From Segatella copri (lineage in GTDB: Bacteria; Bacteroidota; Bacteroidia; Bacteroidales; Bacteroidaceae): 64,000 nucleotides of DNA. Shown in pieces: positions 17,647 through 25,783 of the stretch. Made by a program: the position numbers and the translations under genes. Location of the stretch: NCBI RefSeq assembly GCF_009494395.1, contig NZ_VZCB01000101.1, forward strand, positions 1 to 64,000, in the 5' to 3' direction. The notes beneath the pieces are model-generated. The model was not told the DNA's origin. It saw only the letters and a list, made by a program, of their open reading frames with translations, and did no database searches. Numbering within the stretch: position 1 is the first letter of the stretch; each line of letters begins with the position of its first letter.

Positions 17647-18864
17647 ATGAAATCTTTAAAGGAATTGTACAGAATAGGTAAGGGACCATCCAGTAGTCAT
17701 ACCATGGGACCTCAGCGTGCAGCAAAGCTGTTTATGGAACGTTGTGCAAATGCCTCTACTTACGAAGTTACCCTCTATGGAAGTCTTGCGGCTACTGGTA
17801 AGGGGCACATGACTGATGTTGCTATTGAGGAGGTCTTCAGGCCGCATAAGTTAGTTCACATCATTTGGGAGCCACAGACCTTCCTGCCTTTCCATCCAAA
17901 CGGGATGAAGTTTGTGGGTAAAGATCTGAATGGTGATATTATTGAAGAGTGGACGGTTTACAGTATTGGTGGTGGTGCTCTTTCTGATGGCACAGATGGC
18001 CATGATGAGTTGGGGGCTAAAGATATATATGATTTGAATACCATGCACGAGATTCAGCAATGGTGTTATGATAACGGCCGAGCATTCTGGGAATATGTAG
18101 AAAAATGTGAGGGTAGTGATATTTGGAATTTCCTCGGTACTGTCTGGCAAACAATGAAACAGTCCATCCGTAATGGATTGGATCATGAAGGCGTATTGCC
18201 TGGTCCTCTCAAGCTTCAGCGCAAGGCTGCTACTTATTTTATCAAGGCAAGGGGCTATCGTGCCTCTTTGCAGAGTAGAGGATTGGTTTATTCGTATGCT
18301 TTGGCAGTAAGTGAAGAGAACGCTTCGGGTGGTACCATTGTTACTGCTCCAACTTGCGGCGCTTGTGGAGTGTTGCCAGCGGTACTTTATCATATGCACA
18401 CGGCCCATGACATGAGTGAACAGCGCATCCTTCGTGCTTTGGCTACTGCCGGATTGGTGGGTAATATCGTGAAGCATAATGCTTCTATCAGTGGTGCAGA
18501 TGTTGGTTGCCAGGGTGAAGTAGGTGTGGCTTGTGCAATGGCTTCGGCTGCAGCCTGTCAGCTCTTTGGCGGAAGTCCTGCACAGGTAGAATATGCTGCC
18601 GAGATGGGTTTGGAACATCACTTGGGAATGACCTGCGATCCTGTTTGTGGCTTGGTTCAGATTCCTTGTATTGAGCGTAATGCCTTTGCGGCAGCCCGTG
18701 CTTTGGATGCAGATCTCTATGCTTCCTTCTCTGATGGTCATCATAGTGTTTCATTTGATAGAGTGGTGGAGGTGATGCGCCAGACAGGACATGATTTGCC
18801 TTCTCTTTATAAGGAAACGAGTGAGGGTGGACTGGCTAAAGGTTTCAATATAAATAAAAATTAA
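17647..18864 (+). CDS. sdaA: L-serine ammonia-lyase (iron-sulfur L-serine dehydratase)
   Basis: Converts L-serine to pyruvate and ammonia with a labile 4Fe-4S cluster. The 405 residues combine the beta and alpha domains in one chain. GPSSSHTMGPQRAA near the N-terminus and SEENASGGTIVTAPTCGACG with CDPVCGLVQIPCIERNA in the alpha domain are the substrate and cluster segments. It is shorter than E. coli SdaA (about 454), but the cluster cysteines appear to be present. The enzyme feeds serine carbon into pyruvate, which the pyruvate:ferredoxin oxidoreductase at the far end of this window can use. Confidence 0.92.
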   Translation: MKSLKELYRIGKGPSSSHTMGPQRAAKLFMERCANASTYEVTLYGSLAATGKGHMTDVAIEEVFRPHKLVHIIWEPQTFLPFHPNGMKFVGKDLNGDIIEEWTVYSIGGGALSDGTDGHDELGAKDIYDLNTMHEIQQWCYDNGRAFWEYVEKCEGSDIWNFLGTVWQTMKQSIRNGLDHEGVLPGPLKLQRKAATYFIKARGYRASLQSRGLVYSYALAVSEENASGGTIVTAPTCGACGVLPAVLYHMHTAHDMSEQRILRALATAGLVGNIVKHNASISGADVGCQGEVGVACAMASAAACQLFGGSPAQVEYAAEMGLEHHLGMTCDPVCGLVQIPCIERNAFAAARALDADLYASFSDGHHSVSFDRVVEVMRQTGHDLPSLYKETSEGGLAKGFNINKN

Positions 18865-18909
18865 TTGAAAAGTTTCGCCTCAAATGGCAGATGTATACAT
18901 TTTTTTTCG

Positions 18910-18918
18910 TATCTTTGC
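18910..18918 (+). promoter_or_regulatory. -7 box of the ftsY-rimO-HU operon
   Basis: TATCTTTGC, 28 bases before the ftsY start codon. A poor -33 element. Confidence 0.6.
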
Positions 18919-18946
18919 AGAAAATTATAGCTATAAAAAATAAATA

Positions 18947-19900
18947 ATGGGATTATTCGGATTTTTCAGTAATAAGAAAAAAGAAACTCTCGATAAGGGT
19001 TTGGAAAAAACCAAAGAGAGTGTTTTCGGAAAATTAGCTCGTGCGGTGGCTGGTAAGTCGACCGTAGATGACGATGTGCTTGATGATTTGGAGGAAGTTC
19101 TCATCACTTCTGATGTTGGTGTAGAGACTACCGTGAAAATCATTCGTCGCATCGAAGAGCGTGTAGCACGTGATAAATATGTTTCTACTTCAGAGCTCAA
19201 TCAGATCTTGCGTGACGAAATCGCCAATCTCTTGTCTGAGAATCATTCTGATGATAATGATGATTGGGATTTGCCTAGCGATCATAAACCATACGTTATT
19301 CTCGTGGTTGGCGTGAATGGTGTAGGTAAGACTACCACCATAGGCAAATTGGCTTACCAGTTTAAGAAGGCTGGCAAGAAAGTTTATCTCGGTGCTGCCG
19401 ATACATTCCGTGCGGCTGCTGTAGAGCAAATCTGTATTTGGGGCGAACGTGTCGGGGTGCCTGTTGTAAAACAGCAGATGGGTAGCGATCCTGCCAGTGT
19501 GGCTTTTGATGCTCTGCAGAGTGCTAAGGCTAACGGTGCTGACGTAGTTCTGATTGATACAGCCGGTCGTCTTCATAATAAGGTGAACCTGATGAACGAG
19601 TTGAAGAAGATTAAGGAAGTGATGAAGAAGGTGCTTCCTGATGCACCTGATGAGGTAATGCTGGTTCTTGATGGCAGTACTGGTCAGAATGCCTTTGAAC
19701 AGGCTAAGCAATTTTCGGCTGTTACCAATATCACTTCGCTTGCCATCACCAAGCTGGATGGTACAGCAAAGGGTGGTGTTGTTATCGGTATCTCTGATCA
19801 GTTGAAGGTACCTGTTAAGTACATTGGACTTGGTGAGGGTATGGAAGATCTCCAGCTTTTCAATAAGCGTGAGTTCGTTGACTCTCTTTTTAAGAAATAG
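18947..19900 (+). CDS. ftsY: Signal recognition particle receptor FtsY
   Basis: The SRP receptor GTPase that docks ribosomes with nascent membrane proteins at the inner membrane. It has 317 residues: a short N-domain without the long acidic A-domain of E. coli FtsY, then the NG domain with GVNGVGKTTT (about 122-131), ADTFRAAAVEQ, DTAGR (about 204-208) and TKLDGTAKGG. It heads an operon; rimO begins 14 bases after its stop. Confidence 0.97.
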   Translation: MGLFGFFSNKKKETLDKGLEKTKESVFGKLARAVAGKSTVDDDVLDDLEEVLITSDVGVETTVKIIRRIEERVARDKYVSTSELNQILRDEIANLLSENHSDDNDDWDLPSDHKPYVILVVGVNGVGKTTTIGKLAYQFKKAGKKVYLGAADTFRAAAVEQICIWGERVGVPVVKQQMGSDPASVAFDALQSAKANGADVVLIDTAGRLHNKVNLMNELKKIKEVMKKVLPDAPDEVMLVLDGSTGQNAFEQAKQFSAVTNITSLAITKLDGTAKGGVVIGISDQLKVPVKYIGLGEGMEDLQLFNKREFVDSLFKK

Positions 19901-19914
19901 TAGTGAAAAAATAG

Positions 19915-21216
19915 ATGAAGAAAAATCAGATAGATATTATAACTTTGGGTTGTTCGAAAAACCTGGTTGACAGCGAATTGCTCATGAAGCAGTTTGAGGC
20001 CAACGGTTATCATTGTACTCATGACCCAAAGCGTCCTCAGGGGGAAATAGCCGTTATCAATACCTGCGGTTTTATAGAAGATGCCAAGCAAGAGAGTATT
20101 GATACCATTCTGGAGTTTATCCAGGCTAAGGAAGAAGGAAAACTGAAGAAACTTTATGTAATGGGTTGTCTTTCACAGCGTTATCAGAAGGAATTGGAAG
20201 CTGAAATGCCTGAGGTTGATAAGTTTTACGGCAAATTCAATTATAAGCAGTTACTTCAGGAATTAGGTAAGGCTGACGTTCCTTCCTGCGATGGACACCG
20301 TCATCTTACTACTCCTCGTCATTATGCTTATGTCAAGATAGCAGAGGGCTGTAACCGTCATTGTGCCTATTGTGCCATCCCAATCATTACAGGAAAACAT
20401 GTTTCTCGCCCTAAGGAGGAGATTTTGAATGAGGTTAGGGAGTTAGTGGCAGAAGGAGTTAAGGAATTTCAGATTATTGCTCAGGAATTAACCTATTATG
20501 GTGTTGACCTTGATGGCAGGCATCATATCACAGAGCTTATCAGCGAAATGGCTGATATTCCAGGCGTGAAATGGATTAGATTGCATTATGCTTATCCTAA
20601 TCAGTTCCCTATGGATCTGCTCGATGTGATGCGCGAGAAACCAAATGTCTGCAAGTATCTTGATATAGCGTTGCAGCATATCAGTGATCACATGCTTTCC
20701 CGTATGCACCGTCATGTGTCCAAGCAGGAGACAATAGATCTCTTGAAGGCTATCCGTGAGCGTGTGCCAGGAATTCATATCCGTACTACACTGATGGTTG
20801 GTTTCCCAGGTGAGACTAAGGAAGACTTTGACGAATTGATGGATTTTGTACGTGAGCAGCGTTTTGAGCGTATGGGAGCCTTTGCTTATTCTGAAGAAGA
20901 GGGAACCTATAGTGCTACCCATTATGAGGACGATGTGCCTGCAGATGTGAAGCAGCGCCGGCTTGATGAACTGATGATTCTTCAGCAGGACATCAGTGCT
21001 GAAATAGAGGCAGAAAAGGTAGGCAAGGTCTTAAAGGTTATCATCGACCGTAAGGAAGGTGATTATTATATAGGTCGTACAGAATTCTGTTCTCCGGAAG
21101 TAGATCCAGAAGTATTGATTCGTGCTACGGAGAAGCGCCTGCGTGTGGGTTGTTTCTATAATGTTAAGATTACTGCAAGCGAAGAGTTTGACCTCTATGG
21201 TGAAGTGGTGAAATAA
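19915..21216 (+). CDS. rimO: Ribosomal protein S12 methylthiotransferase RimO
   Basis: A radical SAM methylthiotransferase that modifies an aspartate of ribosomal protein S12. It has 433 residues. The N-terminal MTTase domain carries its own cluster cysteines (Cys13 in LGCSKN, one in NTCGF, one in GCLSQRY). The radical SAM motif is CNRHCAYC at Cys146, Cys150 and Cys153. A TRAM domain ends the protein. RimO rather than MiaB is indicated by the LGCSKN N-terminal motif and the length. The HU gene begins 10 bases later. Confidence 0.96.
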   Translation: MKKNQIDIITLGCSKNLVDSELLMKQFEANGYHCTHDPKRPQGEIAVINTCGFIEDAKQESIDTILEFIQAKEEGKLKKLYVMGCLSQRYQKELEAEMPEVDKFYGKFNYKQLLQELGKADVPSCDGHRHLTTPRHYAYVKIAEGCNRHCAYCAIPIITGKHVSRPKEEILNEVRELVAEGVKEFQIIAQELTYYGVDLDGRHHITELISEMADIPGVKWIRLHYAYPNQFPMDLLDVMREKPNVCKYLDIALQHISDHMLSRMHRHVSKQETIDLLKAIRERVPGIHIRTTLMVGFPGETKEDFDELMDFVREQRFERMGAFAYSEEEGTYSATHYEDDVPADVKQRRLDELMILQQDISAEIEAEKVGKVLKVIIDRKEGDYYIGRTEFCSPEVDPEVLIRATEKRLRVGCFYNVKITASEEFDLYGEVVK

Positions 21217-21226
21217 TAAATGGCTT

Positions 21227-21517
21227 ATGAATAATAAGGAATTTGTCGCTGAGTTGGCTCAGCAAACTGGTTATTCGCAAGATGACACTCAGAAGTTGGT
21301 ACGTAAGGTTATCGATGCTATGATAACTGAGTTTGAGGATGGCGAGGTTGTCGCTATCCCCAATTTTGGTACGTTTGAGGTAAAGAAGCGTATGGAGCGT
21401 GTGGTGGTTAATCCTACTACCAAAAAGCGCCAGTTGGTGCCACCGAAGCTCATATTAGGATTTCGTCCGGTAGCTGCTGTCAAGGAGAAACTTAAAAATG
21501 GAGGGGATGCTGTATGA
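21227..21517 (+). CDS. HU-family DNA-binding protein
   Basis: A 96-residue nucleoid protein that bends DNA. The HU fold is visible: N-terminal helices (FVAELAQQTGYSQDDTQKLV), the strand block FEDGEVVAIPNFGTFEVKKR and the DNA-binding arm region (NPTTKKRQLVPPKLILGFRP). The last four bases overlap the next start as ATGA, so the two genes are translationally coupled. Confidence 0.93.
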   Translation: MNNKEFVAELAQQTGYSQDDTQKLVRKVIDAMITEFEDGEVVAIPNFGTFEVKKRMERVVVNPTTKKRQLVPPKLILGFRPVAAVKEKLKNGGDAV

Positions 21518-22908
21518 GTAAGAATAGTCTGAATGGATTGGCTGATAAATTGGCCGAGAAGAGTGGGCTGAGCCAGATTGAGGCAGAACTTTTTATTCGT
21601 AAAATGTTTGATGTCTGTCATCAGGGGCTTGCTGCTGATAAGATAGTCAAGATGCGCTGGCTCGGTACTTTCAAGGTTACTTCCGTGAAGGAACGTGAGA
21701 GTGTAGATGTGAATACGGGTGAGCGTATCGTTATAGAGGGACGTGATAAGATTTCCTTTACTCCTGATAATATTCTCAAGGAAATTGTCAATAAGCCTTT
21801 TGCTCAGTTTGAGACTGTGATTGTGAACGACGGTGTTGATTTCGAGTCAATAGATAAGAAATATGAGGATAGTTTAGAGGATGAGGAGCAAGAGGAATCT
21901 CTTGAGAAACCTAAGCCTATAATAGAGGTTGTTGAACCTACGGAAACTCCTTTACCGGACGTTGTTTCAGAAGAAACTACACAGGCTGAAGCTGTTTCCT
22001 CTTCAGAACCTACTACTAGTGGAGTTATAGATTTTCTGGATGTTCCTGAAAATCCATCTGAAGATAGTAGTGTGGTGGTGGTTGGTGAAGACTCGACGAT
22101 TGAACCGCAGACAACTGTTTCTCAGGAAGTACCAACGGAGGAGATTTCTTCATCTGTATCAGATGATATTCAGGCAGATAGCAGGGAGGAAAATTCTAAT
22201 GCAGAAATTGAGGCTGAGACTGATGCAGAAATTGAGGCAGATGATGAAGTTGAGATACGTCGTCGTCATTTCATCATTCCAAAATATGTGGTGATTATTG
22301 CAAGCTTCACCTTATTATTATTAATAGGAGGCTTGGGATGGTTTGCCTTCAATTACGGGCAGATGTCAGCTCAACGTGATCATCTTGAATTGCAATTGGC
22401 GCAATATAAGACGGATAAGAATGTCGTAGCGAAGCCTGCTAATGTGAAGAGTCAAGAGCAACTTCTTCTGGAAAAAGCAAGACAGGACAGTTTGCGTATG
22501 GCAAAGGCAAATGATGCCATTAAGGCTGCAGAAAGAGCAGATTCATTAAAATCGGCTGCTGTAGATAAAGAAAAGTCTGTAAAGAACTTGAAAGCTGATG
22601 AAAAGTCTACAGAACTTAAAAAGAAGTCTGCAACAGATAAAAAGCAGGATAAGGCAGCTGAACATGCAAAGGTAGTGTCAGATAAATATGACAGTGACCC
22701 AAGGGTTCGTACTGGTGCCTATCGTATCGTAGGTGTAGACCAGGTAGTAACTGTTGGCGAGCATCAGACAATGGCTACACTCAGCAAGCGATATTTAGGT
22801 CCTGGTATGGAATGTTATATTGAGGCTCTTAATGGTACCTCTACTATTAAGAGTGGACAGAAGGTCAAGATTCCAAAGTTGGAATTGAAAAAGAAAAAGG
22901 CAAAATAA
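21514..22908 (+). CDS. Membrane-spanning HU-domain protein with LysM-like C-terminus
   Basis: A 464-residue protein with three parts. Residues 1-100 are an HU/IHF-type DNA-binding domain (GLADKLAEKSGLSQIEAELF, then VKMRWLGTFKVTSVKER). Residues about 110-248 are a very acidic Ser/Glu/Thr-rich linker. After RRRHFIIPK comes one membrane segment (about 257-280), then a Lys/Ala-rich coiled-coil-like stretch and a C-terminal LysM-like domain (TVGEHQTMATLSKRYLG to SGQKVKIPKLE, about 405-455). The arginines before the membrane segment put the HU domain in the cytoplasm and the LysM-like domain in the periplasm. It could tie the chromosome to the cell wall. It follows a normal HU gene with a 4-base overlap. 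Function is inference from domain layout. Confidence 0.8.
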   Translation: MSKNSLNGLADKLAEKSGLSQIEAELFIRKMFDVCHQGLAADKIVKMRWLGTFKVTSVKERESVDVNTGERIVIEGRDKISFTPDNILKEIVNKPFAQFETVIVNDGVDFESIDKKYEDSLEDEEQEESLEKPKPIIEVVEPTETPLPDVVSEETTQAEAVSSSEPTTSGVIDFLDVPENPSEDSSVVVVGEDSTIEPQTTVSQEVPTEEISSSVSDDIQADSREENSNAEIEAETDAEIEADDEVEIRRRHFIIPKYVVIIASFTLLLLIGGLGWFAFNYGQMSAQRDHLELQLAQYKTDKNVVAKPANVKSQEQLLLEKARQDSLRMAKANDAIKAAERADSLKSAAVDKEKSVKNLKADEKSTELKKKSATDKKQDKAAEHAKVVSDKYDSDPRVRTGAYRIVGVDQVVTVGEHQTMATLSKRYLGPGMECYIEALNGTSTIKSGQKVKIPKLELKKKKAK

Positions 22909-22976
22909 CATTTGTGTTTATACCAGCTGAAGGGGGATGAGTGAAAGTTGTATGATTCACTATCCGAAGAAATAAT

Positions 22977-23030
22977 ACGCCCTGTAAAGGCAAAGGCTTT
23001 CATTTTCATGCTTTTGTCCTTACAGGGCGT
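22977..23030. terminator. Hairpin between converging HU-LysM and ligase genes
   Basis: ACGCCCTGTAA pairs with TTACAGGGCGT, with an inner CAAAG/CTTTTG arm. The T tract is weak. The arms resemble those of the hairpin at 15636-15688. Confidence 0.65.
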
Positions 23031-23076
23031 CTAGATAACAATAAGGGAATACCCGTTTTCACGAGATGCTCTTTTC

Positions 23077-25062
23077 TTATTCTTCTCCAAATTGTGCAAT
23101 GAATTGCTCTTCGGTTATGATAGGAATATTCAATTCATGCGCTTTCTTATTCTTTGAACTTTGTGATTCTGCATCATTGTTGATGAGATAATGTGTGCTC
23201 TTGCTCACACTGCCAGTCACCTTTCCACCTTGGCTCTCGATGTATGCTTTCAGCTCATTGCGATTTTTATAATGATGTACATCTCCCGTAACTACGAATG
23301 TCAAACCATCACACTTCGTACCTTTTTCTATAGGCTCCTGCTTCTCGATGACGAGATGTGGAAGGAGGTGCGCTACATGAGCTCTATTGTCTGCATCATG
23401 GAACCAGTTGATGAACTTAGCACTTTTTTCCGGTCCAATGCCATCAATGTCAGCAAAGTCATCACCAAACAAGCTGGTGCTGTTTTGGGCTATATCTATC
23501 AATTCCTCTAACGGGTAGCGCTCTATCAATTTCTTGGCAACATCGCCACCGCAAAGGGGAATGTTGAGCGCATAGAGAAGATGACGACCATCGGTATGAC
23601 GGCTTTTTTCTACACTGTTCAGTAAATTGCTGACGCTTTTCTTGCCAAAGCCTTCAAAGTTAGAAATTTTAAAGACTTTCTCAGGTTCTCTGAGTTTATA
23701 GAAATCAGCATATTCGCTTATTAATCCTTCATTTACGAATTTCCAGATAGTCTGCTCTGAAATCCCTTCGATATTGAGACCTTCTTTGCTGACGAATCTG
23801 GCAAATTTCTTCAGTTGCTTTGCTGCACAATGTGGGTTTGTACAATGTAGGGTTTTTGTACCGCTCTCGCTTTTCTGTACTTTGGCTTCAGCATGGCAAA
23901 CCGGACAGAACTCAGGTATTTCGAAAGTTCCTATAGCTTCAGTGACATGAATCACTTTAGGAATAATCTTATTTGCTTTAATCACCTGCAATTTCGTTCC
24001 CTTACCACCGATACCCAAGCGCTCACATTCGCTTACATTGCAGAGAGATGCACGTTGCACAGTGGTTCCTTCCAACTCTATTGGCTTGAAAACGGCAACA
24101 GGCGTGATGGTATTTGCAGCACAAGACCATTCGATATGGTCTAATTCTGTATCTGCATGCTCGTCTTGCCATTTAAAGGCAAAGCCAGCTCTGGTTGCAT
24201 GATGGCCCGTAACAGAACCTGTAGCACCATACACGGTATCATCGTAGCAGATAACCAGACCATCGACAGGAAATGGATTTTTCTTGTTGGTTACCTTTTT
24301 GGTAAAGACATCAATTTCCTGTAGGATGTGGTCTTCCGTAGGATGCTCTATCAACTGTCGTTCCACAGGATGTAGTCCCAGGTCTTCCAATAACTGCATA
24401 CGTTTTCCCCACGATGTGATTTCATGCTCGGTATATACCAGTGTAAATGGAATCCATTGTATATGGCGCTGCTTAATCACTTCTACATCTTTCAGTGAGA
24501 GGGAGCCTGATGCCAGGTTTCTAGGATTGGCATAGTCGCCTTCACTTTCAATGATGAACTGTTCGAAATCGGCATAGGAGATGACTGCCTCACCACGTAT
24601 AACAAGATGACCCTTCTCCTTGATTGTTGCTGGAATACCACTGATAGCTGGAGCCAGGTGGGTGATGTTGGTGCCGATATGTCCATTACCACGTGTTACC
24701 ACCTTGCTAAGACTACCGTTATCGTAAGTTACCACCAAAGTCAGACCGTCCAGCTTCCAGGAAATCCATATCGGGCGGTCTTCAGCCCACTTGACGAGAT
24801 CGCTCACCTTTTTTGTCTTTGCAAGGGATAGTGCTGCAAATTCATGCTCTTCTTTCTGACCGGCAATCTGGTCTTCAGAAACTTTATTGGTAGGGGAGTC
24901 GGGTAGTATTTCACCAGTTTCCTCTTCCAGTTTTTTCAGTTGGTCGAACATGGCGTCCCACTCGTAGTCGGTCATCCGTTCGCCTTCACCATTATAATAA
25001 GCAAGAGAAGCTTGATTGAGTCGTTCAACCAAGCTTCTCATAAGTGATATTTTATCGTTCAT
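23077..25062 (-). CDS. ligA: NAD-dependent DNA ligase (divergent form)
   Basis: Seals DNA nicks using NAD. It has 661 residues with all LigA domains: the adenylation domain with the nucleophile Lys103 in KLDG, an OB fold, a four-cysteine zinc finger (CPVCHAEAK then CTNPHC), helix-hairpin-helix segments and a C-terminal BRCT domain (CDGLTFVVTGDVHHYKNRNE). The region after Lys103 (LTLVVTYDNGSLSKVVTRGN) differs from the standard LigA wording and resembles a second NAD ligase type found in some anaerobes, so this may not be the replicative ligase. Its ATG overlaps the stop of the upstream GNAT gene (TAATG), showing translational coupling. Confidence 0.9.
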   Translation of the reverse strand: MNDKISLMRSLVERLNQASLAYYNGEGERMTDYEWDAMFDQLKKLEEETGEILPDSPTNKVSEDQIAGQKEEHEFAALSLAKTKKVSDLVKWAEDRPIWISWKLDGLTLVVTYDNGSLSKVVTRGNGHIGTNITHLAPAISGIPATIKEKGHLVIRGEAVISYADFEQFIIESEGDYANPRNLASGSLSLKDVEVIKQRHIQWIPFTLVYTEHEITSWGKRMQLLEDLGLHPVERQLIEHPTEDHILQEIDVFTKKVTNKKNPFPVDGLVICYDDTVYGATGSVTGHHATRAGFAFKWQDEHADTELDHIEWSCAANTITPVAVFKPIELEGTTVQRASLCNVSECERLGIGGKGTKLQVIKANKIIPKVIHVTEAIGTFEIPEFCPVCHAEAKVQKSESGTKTLHCTNPHCAAKQLKKFARFVSKEGLNIEGISEQTIWKFVNEGLISEYADFYKLREPEKVFKISNFEGFGKKSVSNLLNSVEKSRHTDGRHLLYALNIPLCGGDVAKKLIERYPLEELIDIAQNSTSLFGDDFADIDGIGPEKSAKFINWFHDADNRAHVAHLLPHLVIEKQEPIEKGTKCDGLTFVVTGDVHHYKNRNELKAYIESQGGKVTGSVSKSTHYLINNDAESQSSKNKKAHELNIPIITEEQFIAQFGEE

Positions 25063-25583
25063 TATTTTTCAATTTCCATAGTCGTTTTTTCAAATGCAAA
25101 TCTCATACCTCTCGTTCCGTAGTTTACTTGTCCGCAGATGCAGAATCCCATTGAAGAGAGAAGATTTATCATAGGTAAGTTGTCATGATTGGTATCAACC
25201 TTGATACTTGGTACTTTTTCTACTTCGCAAAGGCTGTTAACCTTATCGATAAAGATTCGAGCCAATCCTTCTCTCTGGAACATCGGCAAAGTAGCGAAAC
25301 GATGAATTACATAGTAATCTCCATTCGTTAGCCATTCTCCTTTAAGGAAGTCATATTGTGGTTCTCCGTTCAGCATGACGGCACCATAGACAGCTACTTG
25401 GTCATCAACCGTGATGACAAAAGCATTACCATTGTCTATGTCGTTTTGAATGTCTTTAACAGACGGATAATCGTTAGTCCACTGGTGTCTTCCAGAAGCA
25501 ATCATGAGTTTTCTTGCCTGGTCTATGACATTCCAGCAAGCTTCAAAATCTTTTTTGTATGCAGGTCTGAAGTCAGTCTTCAT
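25062..25583 (-). CDS. GNAT-family N-acetyltransferase
   Basis: A 173-residue acetyltransferase. The acetyl-CoA site is seen in FATLPMFQREGLARIFIDKV (a QREGLA form of the R/QxxGxG/A motif), followed by IKVDTNHDNLPMINLLSSMGF, the typical C-terminal GNAT segment. The substrate cannot be told. Its stop overlaps the ligase start by one base, so the two are coexpressed; whether the roles are related is unknown. Confidence 0.87.
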   Translation of the reverse strand: MKTDFRPAYKKDFEACWNVIDQARKLMIASGRHQWTNDYPSVKDIQNDIDNGNAFVITVDDQVAVYGAVMLNGEPQYDFLKGEWLTNGDYYVIHRFATLPMFQREGLARIFIDKVNSLCEVEKVPSIKVDTNHDNLPMINLLSSMGFCICGQVNYGTRGMRFAFEKTTMEIEK

Positions 25584-25598
25584 ATTATCTTTTCTTTT

Positions 25599-25638
25599 AT
25601 TATATTAACTACGCTGCTATTATATTAAATCCGCTGCA
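25599..25638 (-). repeat. Two tandem 20-bp repeats in the leader of the GNAT-ligase operon
   Basis: On the plus strand ATTATATTAACTACGCTGCT is followed directly by ATTATATTAAATCCGCTGCA, 17 of 20 bases alike. The second copy abuts a TAAATTTG -7 box (minus strand, 25644-25637), so the pair sits in the leader just after the start of transcription. Confidence 0.65.
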
Positions 25639-25644
25639 AATTTA
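25637..25644 (-). promoter_or_regulatory. -7 box (TAAATTTG) of the GNAT-ligase operon
   Basis: Matches the Bacteroidetes -7 consensus; the -33 element is unclear. Confidence 0.5.
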
Positions 25645-25669
25645 ACAAAAAAAAACGAAATAAAAGCGA

Positions 25670-25716
25670 AAAAGGAGAAAAAACTACACCAATGTGTCGA
25701 TTTTTCTCCTTTTTTC
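25670..25716 (-). terminator. Terminator after the COG0523 GTPase gene
   Basis: AAAAAGGAGAAAAA and TTTTTCTCCTTTTTT form a 14-bp stem with T-rich tails on either strand. Confidence 0.7.
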
Positions 25717-25783
25717 TCTATTTTGAGGCTATTATAGCTTCAAATTCTGAAACTATAGTCTTCAAAGATGCCCTAGCATGTTG

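Noticed and set aside
17851..18744. 297-codon frame on the minus strand opposite sdaA
   Set aside because: Shadow of serine dehydratase codons; the sequence is low in conserved features.
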